In this document: positions 21,811 to 34,560 of the stretch, one piece after another
How positions within the stretch are numbered: the stretch's first letter is position 1
Layout: each line of letters opens with the position of its first letter
From: Alligator mississippiensis
Lineage: Eukaryota > Chordata > Crocodylia > Alligatoridae
Reading direction: 5' to 3'
Length of the DNA stretch: 64,000 bases
Assembly (NCBI RefSeq): GCF_030867095.1
Contig: NC_081824.1
Location: 55,462,882 to 55,526,881 of the forward strand
Position numbers and translations under genes: made by a program
The notes under the pieces: generated by a model
The model's input: the letters and a program-made list of their open reading frames with translations, nothing else
Database searches by the model: none
Told to the model about the DNA's origin: nothing

Positions 21811-24000
21811 GGCAATATGCCAAATAATGAATATAGGCAGGCAACAAGGGTGAGTTTTAGGCAGCCTGTTATAATTCTTCATGTATCATTTAGTATGCTG
21901 TCAATATGTGTACCAAACACCAGCTTAGGTTTGGTTACAAAATACCACCAGGTGGCCACTGAAGTCATAGTCCATCATTTAGTTAAAGTCAGATCCTTCC
22001 CACTTTGAACTAAATGAACCTAAGCATTCATACTTCAGTGAATGGTAAGATAAAAGTGAATCCTATTTTATGTAACCATATATATTAAGAAAAAAAGGGA
22101 GGAAATGTTGAATTGTTGAAGCAAATTCTTTTTTTTCTTCAAAACAAATTTTTAATGAAAATTTTACAGTAAATTTCAGCAACAACATTAGCACTCATGT
22201 AAAAAAAAAATGGTGTTTAACATAGAAGTATAAAGCAATTTGAGCAATATTATTTTAATTGCCTGTGCAGGAATCTTGTGGCAAAGGCAGGAATAAAATA
22301 CAAATCTCTAAATTCATGCAAGTATATAAATTATAAAAACTTCCATTTTCTTCCTGGAACTGCCTGACTCATTCATTTGTTCCAAGTTTTGAAACAAAAT
22401 AGGAAGAGTCATACAGCTGAGTCACCTTGCTTTACTTTATGTTGGGTATAATTTCTGTACATCTGTGCAAACATCTATTTATTAAGTAAGCACAGGGTAT
22501 GTCTGAATTGGAACTAATGTTACAAAACTTTTCTTTTTTTTTAATTCTGACAAATGTTCTTTGAGAACATTATGAAAACAGAGCAACAGAATATTATAGG
22601 CATCCCCAATAAGCAGGGGAGTTCAAATTCCATATTATTTTTTTCCTTTAAAATACACCAGAATGTTGGAATTAAAATAATGTTTGTAAACTATTTTTCC
22701 TAAGAGGAACATCAGCAAGACACACAATGATATTTCACTGAAACATGAGCAAATATAACATTGAAAAGAACCTTGAAGATAAAAATATTTATAGGTTAAT
22801 TTAATTGTGTCATAGGGTGGCTCTTTAGTGGGGTGCTTCCTCGGGATCACTGCAGCTTTACTGGGTTTCTGAGAGAATCCTCAAAAGCCGCAGGGGTAAG
22901 GTGGCCAGCATAGAGGACAGTTTAGTTGTCCTCTGTCCTCTATTGATTTGAAGCCAGATGCCTTTATGTCCTCTATTTTTCTCTTGAAGAAGCCTATGTT
23001 CCTTCCTACTCGCACCCTGGTCTTTCACTACATTGCACTCCTTGGAACTCCATCACCCTTACTAAAGGAGCTAGCATCCAGTTCCCCATCTGAAAGAGGA
23101 GCTTCATCTTCTGTTGGTGATGAAGCTCCTAAAGTTCAGCACAATCTAAAGTTCCAAGCAGCAAACAGACAGCTCTGCTTCAATCATAGCATTTCTTGGG
23201 GCAAAGCACGCTCAGGCAGAGGTTTTCTGTCTCCCTTCAGAAGGTTAAGCAGCCCTTTGTCCTCAACACAGCCAACACAGTCCAGAGCACCCTCCAAAGA
23301 TCACTCTGCTGTTCATTGTTTAGTCTCTCTAGGCCCCTGAGCCCTGAAAGCTCCTCTCTTGGGCTCTGACTCTTTAGACTCTCCCCCTCCAGGTAGCTGA
23401 CACTAGGCTTGTTCACATTGTTCACTCCTCTACATTGTGATGCTCATCTCATTTAGCTTCTCTGCAGCTGTCATATCTGTCATGACTCATTTTTGACATT
23501 AGATAACATATAGTAACTACAGTTCATATATTTTTTTTAACTGAACTGCAAATACTTGTGATACTTTATAACAAATTGAGTATATAACAAATTAAACTAG
23601 CAATTACTGTCAAAAGTAACAAGGATCCAATTAGGTAGTCAGCAACATTTTCCTGTGGGAATGGGGGCCAAAATGACCTAGTGTGGGTTGGAGAAGGTGG
23701 GCATTTAGCACTGAGCCTCTGCCACTGCTTGTCCCCACTGCTCCTACTGCTCTGCTGCAGTTTGGCACGGCAAGAGCCTGACTGTCACAGCACTAGCAGA
23801 GCTTCCTCTCCACTGGAGCCCTAGGCATCTGACTACGGTATGATGCAGGGAGAGACCTTTGCAGCTAAATGCTGCCAAAGTTATGGCACCATGACCTAAT
23901 CCAAAGGCTCCATGGGCCTGATGCAACCATAGGTTGCCAGCCCTTTCAATAGTGCATTGAATACAGAGAAATGTATTGCTGCAAGTTTAAACAGTAGGTG
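21811..24000. other. EYS intron
   Basis: AT-rich to about 22800, then moderately GC-rich to 24000. Contains a 12-bp perfect hairpin (23097-23130). No gene recognised; the open frames here show no family features. Confidence 0.5.
23097..23130. repeat. Perfect 12-bp stem with 10-nt loop
   Basis: AGGAGCTTCATC (23097-23108) is the exact reverse complement of GATGAAGCTCCT (23119-23130). Confidence 0.9.
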
Positions 24001-24005
24001 CCAAC

Positions 24006-24681
24006 TGTCATTACCCAACGATTGTGTGTGCGCTTCGGCACTGCAGAATTATTTCCCGCCACATGGAGCTTTCTTTGCACGGTGCGATTCTCAGCTGCAG
24101 AGAGAAAACCCCAGTGCAAAGGATTTCCCGCCACTCGCATGCAAATTTGTGTCCCACTATTAGCTGATTCTAAATTATTCCCATGTGGTGGCTAGCGATT
24201 GGCTTGCTAGCCGTATAAGAGGCTTGAGCAGTTTCCGCCCAAGTCGGAGATCTCCGGGGAGGACCTCATTTAGGGGGACTCCGCATCCATCTCATGGAGA
24301 ACTCTGGGCCATGTGGTAGAGCCAAGCAAACTCTGCGCGTGTCTTGGAGCCGACCGGTGGTTTGATCACCCATCAAGAATCTCTCCCTGTTACCGGACGA
24401 TCCTTGATGTACCCCTGCCCTGCGCACTCGTTGAGAGTCACAGCATGGACTCTCGTATCGGTTTAAAGAGCTCTCATCGTTAGAGTTTTCCTTCTTTTCT
24501 TCTTTTCTTCTATCTACAACTGTAACCCAGCAAGTTTTCCTGCCTGCACCGCGACCATCTACGGTGTAAGTAAAATAATCTTTAATCAACCTCCATGTGT
24601 CAGTGCCTAATTCTAGTTCGCCGTGCCGACTTCCCCGGCCCACGTGCCCGGGCTGCTGGCCACAGCCTCTCGGCCCCGACA
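24006..24681 (+). mobile_element. Solo LTR of an endogenous retroelement (676 bp)
   Basis: Starts TGTCATTACC and ends GGCCCCGACA, so it has the canonical TG...CA with TGTC/GACA inverted ends. It is flanked by an exact 5-bp target duplication CCAAC (24001-24005 and 24682-24686). It is richer in GC and CpG than its surroundings. A CCAAT box in reverse (GATTGG, 24196-24201) precedes a TATA-type box GTATAAGA (24213-24220); a polyadenylation-like AATAAT is near 24574. No internal gag/pol/env adjoins, so it is a recombined solo LTR. Five-bp duplication fits ERV3/ERVL-like or Gypsy-type elements; the class cannot be settled by eye. Promoter direction is opposite to EYS. Confidence 0.85.
24213..24220 (+). 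promoter_or_regulatory. TATA box of the solo LTR
   Basis: GTATAAGA about 205 bp from the LTR start, with an inverted CCAAT motif 12 bp upstream. Its present activity is unknown. Confidence 0.6.
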
Positions 24682-24686
24682 CCAAC

Positions 24687-27599
24687 CCTTGCAAGTTTCT
24701 AGATTATTTAATGTGGTCTAAGGAAAAGAGGAAAAGAGTAACAAAAAACACCCTATCTCCTGTTTAACATTTTTTTTTCTGTTCAAATTCATAATTGTAA
24801 ATTAACACAAGCAGCTGCTAATGTTATCAGTAGCTAACTAGCATTTGTTCAATACATTTTACAATGCATATCATATCTCAAAAACTAATTTATATATAGT
24901 GTTTTGAGCACAGCTCATTTATTTAAGTTACAAAACAAAACCATTTTTATTTTAAGGAAACTATTTTGTAAAGCGGCACATTAATTGAAAGCTTGGAAAT
25001 ATGCATCTTGCTATAATGTATTGTTACTATAATGATATCTAGTAGCCTGTGTACTAAAGTAATAGGCACATTTAAATGCAACTACTTGCTGACTTTGGTA
25101 GTGCAAATTAGTCAGGCTTCGAATCCAAATTGTAAATCAATAGTACATGTAAATGATGGGTTGTAGCTTTCCAGAAGAACACTTTACAAGGTGTCTTTTT
25201 TACATTTCATAGCTAACCAAGACATTATTTAGAGGAGACCTTTTCATTTTTGACCTTGCTGCTTTTTATGTGGGAAAACAAAATGATCATTTGAAGGTAA
25301 AACAACCTAGTAAACTTCCAAATAAAAATATTAGTCTGATCAATAGCAAAAAGCAAATTACTTGTGTTGCTGCCTGCAAATAAGGAATAGTATTTAGAAA
25401 CCTGTTTAAAATGGCCAGTTTTGGTCTTCTGAAAAATTATCTTATAAGTAGTGACAAACTAAGAGGACCTTTACTACTTGGATTTTTCTCAAATGACTAA
25501 TACAAAGACAAGACAAATGGTAAAAAATAAATTGAGAAATAAATGGGAATTATTTGTCAGCCATGTCATATTCCATTTTTTTAACAAGAAATGTTTTGAG
25601 AAATGGAAATATGCTGTGAATAGAGTCCCAAGGCTACCATGACATTATTCTCAGACTTGATCTTTTCTGACAAAATAATTTCATGCATATTTCTGTCTGC
25701 TTCTGCCAAAAACACAAAGAACTGCATTCGATTGAAAAAAAAAAAAGATTTTTTTTTTTTTCAATCTTGTGGTTCAAAACTGGACCTCTGATTCTCAGAG
25801 ACAGAAATGCATTAATATTAACAGTTTGCAAAGCAACAGGCTGAAACTTGAAGCTTTTCAAAATGTTGAGGTGGGGAGGAAGGTGAAAAAGGAAAATTAG
25901 AGATGATTATATATATTTGTATATAAGGTGTAGGCAACCATTGATCCTCCAGAACCTGTAAGACATCTGGTCAGGTGCTTGCTGAATCGATTTATAAGAA
26001 ATCCTGCGACCACCACACCAAGATCTTTGATGCATACACCTAGGCAAAAGTACAGAGGAGTGAAGGTAGCCCAAGACCTACCATCCCCGCTTTAGACCAC
26101 GGAAACAGTTAAGAACTGTTGCTGACTGCCTAACACCTCAGCAAAGGCACATTTCTTTCAGGGTAATGTCCCTTAGCCACTTTCCAACCAAAAAGTACCC
26201 ACAAGGCAATAGAGGCTAGGGTTTTGAGGTGTCCTATACTCACCTTACTCTGGAGGTTGCAACATTGTGGTATTTTATAGGAGCTACCCCACCAGAAGTA
26301 GCTTCACCACATTGCCATCAGGCTCTGTAGTCAGGTATAGTTTATGGTCATATCCAGAATCAGTATATAATGTGATTATACAGATATATAAATAAAGTTA
26401 TATATGTATATAATATAGCTAAAGTGTTATAGAGTTGAAAGAGCTGGGAAGTGATTTTAAAAATAAGATGGATATGATTACGTATAAAAATACTAATGTT
26501 TTTATTACAAAAAACCTGCACCATTGCATATAATATTAAGCAACATTTCTAATTCCCAAGTCCTAGATATTTTTTTCTGCTAAATTCCCTCTGTTATGTA
26601 ATGTTATATCATGAACTGAGCATCAAATACTACTTTTGGACCAATTGGCCAAGTACAGATAGTCAATAACCCTGAGAATGAATTGATTCAATCTTTGCAG
26701 GTTAGTCTAAGGTAACTGAACATCTTATTGACTTCAAATATTATGATTTCAGGTATAATGGGGTTTCAGATCTGGTCATGGGGTTTTAGCAGTGGCAGTT
26801 GGATTCTACAGCCAAGTGGAAGTCTGAGGGGCCAAAGAAAAGAAAATCCCTAAAGTCTATGCAGCAATGGTGGTATTGCCACATCTTGTAATATTATCAT
26901 AACAGTAGACAATTCTAGCCCCAGATACCTGCTCCCAGGTTTATCTATCTATTCTATACTCAACAGTCATTGGATTAAAAATAAACAAACAAGAAATAAC
27001 CCTGTCAAGGGCAGGAATGCTGGACTCTTTTCATCTCTGGGCTACAAGACATACTGTATTTTGTAGGACATGATACATATGGATCTGAATCTCCTTATGC
27101 TAATGGAGTCCAGAACCTGGACCCACTTCATGGGGGGTACTCTCACCAATAGACTCCAGGATAAAAAATAGAAACTATTACCACTGTATTTCAATCAGGT
27201 GAGACTGGGTGTTCTGCTTTGCACCAAACTAAATGCTTCTGTAGGTTGTAGGCAAACTCTGAGAACACCTAACACATTAGGTTTCTCAAAGGGCTTTTCA
27301 GACCAGAGGATTTTAGTATTTTTCAGACCAAAATAGAGACACTGAACAATTTCAATACTTACATGATTTTCTTGCTGTTGAAGTGGGCATGGGCTAAATT
27401 TTTTTTCCTGTGATTTAAGTACCTAGTTAAGCCAAATTAATTTAAATCATCATCTCTCTCTACAAGAAAGATAGCCAAGTAGAACAAAGGACAAAAGAAG
27501 CCACTTTAAATCTAAAGTCAGGCAAAAAGTCATTTTTTCTCCTGTCATGTTGAAACAGCTTACGTGTTCTGTCACTGGCCTCCAAGACCTCTCTCTGCC
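24687..27599. other. AT-rich EYS intron
   Basis: No gene. Holds a perfect A12/T12 hairpin (25730-25766) and AT-dinucleotide runs near 26380-26420. No recognised transposon. Confidence 0.55.
25730..25766. repeat. Perfect 17-bp inverted repeat, GATTG-A12 / T12-CAATC
   Basis: Left arm 25730-25746, three-base loop GAT, right arm 25750-25766, all exact. Confidence 0.9.
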
Positions 27600-28558
27600 T
27601 GGTTGTGTGGGGTTGGAGCAGCAGGAGCATACCATGGCCCTTAATTAAAAGGGGCAACTCTTATGTGTGGCTGGGGCCATTACAGAAAGGGGGCAGGGCT
27701 TTAAGACGCATAAACCCAGGGTGTGAGCCAGAGTGGACAGTCACACCCTGCATGCTGCAGCAAAAGGTGGTCCCCAGGGCAGCTGATTTCAGGAAGCAGG
27801 CTCATGGACACCCATAAAAGTGAGCCTAACATTTTGAAGTATTGGGGTAGGGTATTGAACCAGAACAGGAAGGAGTGTGTGGAAGAAGTTTGCTGATATT
27901 TCTTTAATATGGATGCTAATGTTTGTGTACTATTGGGGGACCAGGTGTGGCAGATAGGGATGGGTTGGATGCCACAGGGGTGCTGCAGGGGCACCCAGCA
28001 TAATGCCCTTCCAGAGTCAAGGACCTGGTGGACTACATGGGGCAATAGCCCAGATGCTATAGTGGCAAGCAGCAGCATCCCTGCACAGTTAGGTGGCCCA
28101 GGAAGCTGAGCCCAGCTGAAAGGCCAGTGGCTGGCACATGGAAAGAGCAGCCTTGTCCTGAATCAGGGGTGCTAGGGGAGCTGAGCTGAACCAAGAACAG
28201 TTTTGCCCTGAATCAGGGATGCTGGGGGGCAGGGACAAAGCACAAGACAGGTCCAAGGAACCTGGAGACTGGAGACACAGAGAGGGCTGAGGTTGAGAGA
28301 GCAGGGCCCAAATCAGTAGGCCAGGGCTGGAAGTCTGCAGCCAGAATAAAGGCAGCTGAGGCCTCTACAAGAAAAGTAAATTGTGGACAGAGTAATATCT
28401 GCGAGGCATGGGTGTGATCGTGGGTGTGACTATGGGGATGCAGGTCATGATTATTGTCCTTAAAGCATAAATGGGATTGTCTTAAAGGGAAAATCCACCC
28501 TGTAGAGTTTGGGACAGAGAAGCCCGGAGGATTGTATACTTAGGAAGGGCATTAGGAA
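27600..28558. mobile_element. GC-rich LTR-like segment, unclassified
   Basis: A GC-rich block with a TATA-like GGCTTTAAGACGCATAAA near 27695 and an internal tandem pair around CCTGAATCAGGG (28155 and 28210). In composition it resembles the LTR at 31920-33036, but I could not find TG...CA ends or a target duplication. CR1 copy 2 lies immediately to its right and may have interrupted it. Confidence 0.35.
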
Positions 28559-29191
28559 GAGACAAAGCCATCAGAAAAGCTAATGGCACTTTATTGTACA
28601 TCAGCAGATGCATGACGAACAGATCCAAGGAGGTGATACTTCCCCTCTATCGGGCACTGGTCAGACCGCAGTTGGAATACTGCGTGCAGTTTTGGGCGCC
28701 ACACTTCAAGAGGGATGTGGATAACCTGGAGAGGGTCCAGAGAAGGGCCACTCGTATGGTTAAGGACTTGCAGGCCAAGCCCTATGAGGAGAGACTAGGG
28801 CACCTGGACCTCTTCAGCCTCCGCAAGAGAAGGTTGAGAGGCGACCTTGTGACTGCCTATAAGTTCATCACAGGAGCACAGAAGGGAATTGGTGAGTTTT
28901 TATTCACCAAGGCGCCCCCGGGAGTTACAAGAAATAACGGCCATAAGCTAGCAGAGAGCAGATTTAGACTGGACATTAGGAAGAACTTCTTCACAGTTCG
29001 AGTGGCCAAGGTCTGGAACGGGCTCCCAAGGGAGGTGGTGCTCTCCCCTACCCTGGGGGTCTTCAAGAGGAGGTTAGATAGGCATCTGGCTGGGGTCATC
29101 TGAACCCAGCACTCTTTCCTGCCTATGCAGGGGGTCGGACTTGATGATCTATTGAGGTCCCTTTCGACCCTAGCATCTATGAATCTATGAG
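28559..29191 (+). mobile_element. CR1 LINE copy 2, severely 5'-truncated
   Basis: Plus-strand CR1 of the same young subfamily as copy 1. A 169-residue frame (28594-29103) covers the C-terminal end of the RT protein (MYISRCMTNRSKEVILPLYR ... HLAGVI) without internal stops. The 3' tail continues to ATGAATCTATGA near 29190. The 5' end is truncated at about 28559, where similarity to copy 1 starts (CAAAGCCATCAGAAAAGC). Antisense to EYS. Confidence 0.92.
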
Positions 29192-31139
29192 ACTACCTCA
29201 GCCTCTAGAGGCAGCCCTCCAGTTAAAAGTTTCAAAGATCAATTCATGACAGGAGAGAGGTGGGAGGTAAAAAGAGACCAGGGCATGTGGACAGGAATGT
29301 ATGACCACTAGGGGGTGTCAGATATTGGGCAGATTACTGAGCCTATCATAGGTCCTCTTGAAGTATAGACCACGTGGCAAATACACGATCTCTGCCAAAA
29401 GCTTTTCATCAAGGGATAAACAAAAAGAGATAGTAACTGAAATATTAACTGTTTATTGTATTTTTATTCGCTTCCTTTATTGATAATATTGTCACAGTTA
29501 GCAATTGTGATAATTTAGCTTTATATTAATACTGACATTTTTTAAGGGCAAGAAGATCCAGATGAATAAAATACAGGGAGTTTTAAGAGAGGCACATATT
29601 AAGATTTATATGTTACTTATTATTTTTCTCAACTATAACATTTTAGTATCAAATAATTTTATTTTAAATACTCGGGCTATTTTAACATCATCTAATATGT
29701 CCCAAACAATTTCTTCAGGTATTTCAATAATCTTCCTAATCCTTCCTTAACTAAGTCCTTTTTAGGTAAGTCCTTATCATTGACAGACTGCTTATTCTTA
29801 TAGCGTAAAACAAAGGCAATTTGAATTATTTTGTCCTCTTGTATCTGTTTTTCTTAAACTGGTTTCTCACACAGTTCTCAGTATGTTGAACTAATGCTTA
29901 TGACTTTCATAAGACTTTTGTTTTCATATGAAATCATTGCGTTTAAGTGAGGTATATCTTCACTGACACCAGTAAAATTTTCTGGCTAGTGTGCATTTTG
30001 CCAAATCCTGTGTGTTTAACCATTTGGTGTGGTTATTTGCATCTAGAGATCTCATGAGGAAAGTCTTACAGTGTTGCAAGGTCTAGGAATTCCTTCAACT
30101 ATGATCTATTATCAGTTCCTACCTTTAGAATTCCATCCTGCAGCTTTGGGTCTGAGAACCGTTCCAGCTGTAGCATCATTCAGCATGACTTCTCCAGGGA
30201 AATTGATAATTGAGATTATTACAAATTGGTGGTCGTATCTTGTCAGGCTGAACACATTAATTCAGACTTTGCCCTATGAAGTTATTACTTGTTTATCTGG
30301 TATCAGTGTTTCTTTCTCTTAAACATCTCCATACTTCTGATGTGATGTGTCCTTTGTTGACCATTTTTTTTATGTTTCTAGTCACCTATGGTCAAAATAC
30401 ATCTCCTATTATCCTTTCTGAATTGACTATTTCAAGGCTTCCTTCATGTGTTCATTCAAATATTTTCCTTCTCATCACTGGAAAAAAATCAGTTTCTGAA
30501 TCCTTCAGGAGTTCATTTTTATATTGGGAATAAGTAGCTGAGAATATGTGTGTGCGTGTCTTTCCACCCCTCTCCTTTAATTGAAGTTTGTATCGTTGCT
30601 TGCAGCATTTCATCTTTATTGGTTTTAGTTTTAGTTTATCCTGTGTACCTGAAGATATAGCTTTTTATCATGTTCACACATTTATTTATTCCATAATATT
30701 AGACTGTATATTGATAGAAGGAACTGGGAAGTTCAGATTAGAACTCAACTGTTAAGTCATATATTTAAATTTTCAAAGTAGCTCATGTACTGCAGGTGAA
30801 ACTTCTCCAAGTCTCTTCTAGTAGTTTGTGATTAGTTAATACATATTTGTCTTAATACTGTTTTTTTTTTTTCTATAGCACTGGAAAAACTCATGCTGAT
30901 TGCCATATCATTGGCATTATTCCTTGCTATACATGCATCAGTACTTGGCCAATTCAATTACTATGAACATTTCCCTGCTGATTTAGTTATAGTACTGACA
31001 GTCATATACTCAGTGACTTTCTTAGGGCTGCTTATTTGTGTTTTTGTTTGTTCCCTTTCATGCCATGTATATTTTTTTATTTCTTTATTGGATCCATCTC
31101 CCTAAGTAACTGTTCATTTTTGTTTTGTTCTGTTTTTTT
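29192..31139. other. AT-rich EYS intron, possibly further Gypsy-like remains
   Basis: No gene. Minus-strand sequence from about 31139 down to 30900 continues plausibly from the gag fragment, but I cannot identify protease or RT motifs with confidence. Confidence 0.4.
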
Positions 31140-31640
31140 AGTACTGCATCCCAGGACAATCTTGGCTTTAATGAGAGTCTTGTAATTCTCCATACTTCCA
31201 GGCCTGGCTTTTTAAGTTTAAGTCTGTGACAAACTCCTTCATGGTTTCTCCTTCATTCTGTGTTCTCATCCTGAACATATCTTTTGTAAGAAATTTCCAC
31301 CCCCCAGGAACACAATGATTCTCAAACAATGTAATTATTTCTGGTAAAATGTTCTCTCTTTCCATGCTACCATCTTCATGGAATGCATTTTATATCAGTG
31401 CTTCACTGGCCACTGTTAAGAGCAGAATAATCTTTTGCTCATCCTCCAATTATTTGCTCCTGTGGCTTTAGCATATAGTTCAAAACACTGTCTGAACCAT
31501 TTCCATGAATTATCAGTATTTCCCTCTGTTTCTAAGGACTGGTGGAGGGATTTATTTGCAATGACACTAGCACTGCAATGTTTTTCTCCTTATGGTACAA
31601 TGAAATAGATTTTTTAATAACTAAGATTGGCTTCAACATT
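31140..31640 (-). mobile_element. Ty3/Gypsy-type gag fragment
   Basis: The longest intact frame (31168-31365) reads ...ITLFENHCVPGGWKFLTKDM, FRMRTQNEGETMKEFVTDLN and WKYGELQDS. This is the retrotransposon gag pattern F..YC.P......F..R.Q..GE....FVT.L...A..C.FG.L.D seen in vertebrate Gypsy-like elements. Upstream (about 31440-31560) another frame gives NSWKWFRQCFELYAKATGA, matching the preceding gag helix. Downstream across a frame break, LIKAKIVLGC and EQLLREMD continue the pattern (about 31080-31170). Frames are broken by stops. No LTR pair or pol was identified around it. Confidence 0.65.
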
Positions 31641-31914
31641 AACTTTTTTTCTCCCTTGGAATGGAGTATATGAACAGAAATATGGTTAAAAAAAGAATTA
31701 ATTCACTAGCTGTATCCTGTGACTGTCTTGTTCCCCTTTGAATATGAATAAAACAATATGAAGTGCCTAACAGAGAGGAATGCAAGCAAAACAAAAATGA
31801 CAAAACTTGAATATAAAGTATACAAGCATCATAGTTTTACAGTGAGCCTATGGCTTCTGTTACTTAGAGCGAGGGAAATAGGGGCAAACTGCACTCTGGC
31901 AGTAAAGAGTGGAA
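31641..31914. other. Short spacer
   Basis: Nothing recognised between the gag fragment and the LTR. Confidence 0.5.
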
Positions 31915-31919
31915 CTAGC

Positions 31920-33036
31920 TGTAATGGAATAGGTAGCCAAAGCCCACAGAATGGGAAGTGCCTATTGCTGTGCTAGTCACAGATACTGCAGTGCTAGTAG
32001 ATCCCTGGCAGTAGTACAAAACAGTTTTGTGTGAGAGACAAGGTAAAACTACTGTTAGCTTGGTACTACTATAGGCTACCCTGAAGGCCAGTAAGCAAAG
32101 CTCATTAGAAGAACCTGAACACAGCCCAGGGAGTCACCTGACCACAAGGTGGGCAGGGCTCTGTGGCATATAAGCAGGAAGTCTGACCCTGGAGGCTGAA
32201 GCTGAAAGAGCTTTGCAGCCTGCTGATGAGAGCTCCTGCTATCCCAGAGAGATGTCAGTAAGGAGCTAAGGGCTGGCAGGGGGTTAGACTCTGTGTTGAT
32301 GGGGATTGCAGAAGAGAGCCAGTGTGCTTAATTATGTTGTAGCAAGTGAATATTCATATTCAAAGGGTTTTGGTTTGAGGTTTAACTGGTGGTCTAGGTT
32401 TAGGACTGTAGGGAAGGTCAGGAGGTCCCAGTAGTGCTTGTAAAGCACATAAGCCTTGAGGCTGCCAGGGAACAAGGGGGACAGGACAAGTAGTAGTATA
32501 GCTGCCCAGGGGGGGCAGTGATAAGGAATCCTCAGCCCAGGAGGGGCAGAGATGGGGTTAATGAGAGCCCAGTACCCAAAGGAAGGGCAGAGATGGGCTA
32601 GAGAAATCCCGGATGCAAGAGGGCCAGAGATTGACAAGAGACTGAAGAGGTGGATGAGAGACTGGGGCCTAGAGCCCACTGAATCGTTTGACTGATACAC
32701 CTGTAAGGCATGGGCATGGGTACAGGGGAGGATGGAGGCCATCATTTACCCATAAAATAATGGGTGCCCTTGGTGGCATGTGTGGGTGAAGAGGGCCCAC
32801 ATAGTAGGAAAGACTAATTGATTGGGAACAGCAGGGTTTGAGGGATCCACAGGTAAAGAAGACAGGTTATGATTTGCTCCAAGACACTCTGGAAGCCTCC
32901 CTTTTCAAGTTTCCTAATAAGATGGAGGAGTGACAGGCAAAAGCACAGGGAGGATTTCTTAGAAACAGAGCAGAGCAGGAGCTGAGTCTCTACCAGGGGA
33001 GACTGGGAGGGAGGGATGATGGCCACCTCTGTTACA
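31920..33036 (+). mobile_element. Probable solo LTR (1.1 kb)
   Basis: Starts TGTAATGGAA and ends CTCTGTTACA (imperfect inverted ends, TG...CA). Flanks CTAGC (31915-31919) and CTGGC (33037-33041) match 4/5 as a 5-bp target duplication. A TATA box (CATATAAGC, about 32168) lies 250 bp in. The body is GC-rich with repeated GGGGCAGAGATG motifs (32535-32600). Orientation opposite to the gag fragment at 31.1-31.6 kb, so the two need not belong together. Confidence 0.55.
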
Positions 33037-33041
33037 CTGGC

Positions 33042-33339
33042 CATATTACATCTCTACACTTTCTAAAGAACTTGTTCTATAACAGAAAGAAAATGGTTAG
33101 CCTCTCCCCTTTTTCTCCCCCTGAACAGACCAGACTCCTACATTTAAATATGACACATTTTATGGACTCAAACCACGAGGTTCAATCTTTGTACACTTTG
33201 TGAACTGCGAAGACAGAAAGGAGCAGTGATAATGTTCTAGTCTGTTTTCTTGCAATTCTATGGTGTGTGTGTGCTCCCTAAAACTGAAAAAAGTGTCATT
33301 TAGAAAGATGCCTAATGGCAGTCCTCCATTTCACTTGAA
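33042..33339. other. Short intron spacer
   Basis: Nothing recognised. Confidence 0.5.
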
Positions 33340-34560
33340 AAGGTATTCTGATGTTTAATTAATCTCAGGGTTAAGAAACTGCAACTTATTTGATGATTAA
33401 ATTTCTCTACCTTCAACTTCCAGCCATTGGCTTTTATTATACCTTTGTCATGAAGACTGAAAAGGCCCCAATTATCAGCTGTGTCTGCCATCTGTAATGA
33501 CCGAATATAGCAATTAAATTTCTTTCCAGCTTCTTATTAAACTGAATAGTTTGAACTCCTCAGCTAGCAACATAAGACTTGTTTTCCAGCCTGCCTATCT
33601 TTTTTATGTCCCTTCTTTGAGTGCTCTCTGAAATTTCCATACCCTTCCTAAACTGTGTACACCCAAACTAGACATAATATTCTAGGAGTTGGGGGTAGAA
33701 GGGATCTCCTCAATCTTGTGTACAAAGGCAAATTCGCTTAACCACTTCTACTTGATATTTTCAATTTTAGAAACCTAACAGTTGCAATTAGCCATTTTAG
33801 CCACGAAACTACACTGCAAGCTCATGCTGATGAAATTCTCTCTAATGAACTTGGAGTTCTTTTTGAGACACCATTTTTTCAACAGTCCCTCAGCTGTGCA
33901 TATATAATCTATTTTCTTAGCTCCTAGATGTAACACTCTGCATTTGGTTGTTTTAAAACTAATTTTGTTGGATGGTGAGTATTTAACCAGGCAGATAAGA
34001 TTACTCTAACGTGCAACCTGCATTCACATTAACAACCCAACCAGTCTTTGTCATCTACAGACTTTACTAGCAAAGATTTTACAGTATTGTCGTGATAGTT
34101 AATAAAAATGCCGAATAGTGTTGGACCAAGAAGGTATCTCTGGGTATCATATAAGTAACTGACCCACTCATTTATAGTTCCTCATTAACAAATACGTTCT
34201 GAGACGTGTCTCTGAGCCAGTTTTTAATCAATCTAATGTGTGCCCTGTTAATTGACTGTAATGCTAGTCATTTAATCTTATTTGTTTTTATTTATTAGTC
34301 AGATGACTTCAAGAATCCAAGTGTATAAGCATCATCATAATTGCTTTTATGAACTAGATCTTGTGGTCTCAATTCCCTGCAAAACACAAGGTATTTCTTT
34401 GCCAGACCTGGCTTCCATGAAATCAACTTGTACTAAGTTGACTTTTTAGCCTCTAATTCTTTGATAGAGGCCCAAATGATCAGCTCTATTGTTTTGACAG
34501 GACAGGTACTGGACTAATAATGGAATTTCTCCATTTTTCCAATATTTGCTAGAATTTAAC
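33340..34560 (-). mobile_element. Ancient L3/CR1-like LINE remnant
   Basis: Minus-strand reading, across many frameshifts, recovers RT landmarks in order. VPQGYLLGP.LFGIFIN lies near 34080-34150 (family [16 protein letters not shown]). A degraded region at the FADD position lies near 34040-34075. N.ECYI..LRK lies near 33910-33960 (family KC.VLHLG). MSLQCSFVAKMANCN lies near 33785-33840. The 3' region (33400-33500) is consistent with CR1/L3 RT C-termini. It is much more diverged than the CR1 copies elsewhere in the window, hence an old insertion. Confidence 0.7.

Noticed and set aside
30893..31105. Hydrophobic 70-residue frame resembling membrane segments
   Set aside because: T-rich DNA yields hydrophobic residues by chance; no start context, homologue or neighbour, and it overlaps probable Gypsy remains on the other strand.
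31140..33041. One complete Gypsy element made of gag plus LTR
   Set aside because: The LTR's TATA orientation is opposite to the gag fragment and no second LTR or pol was found.
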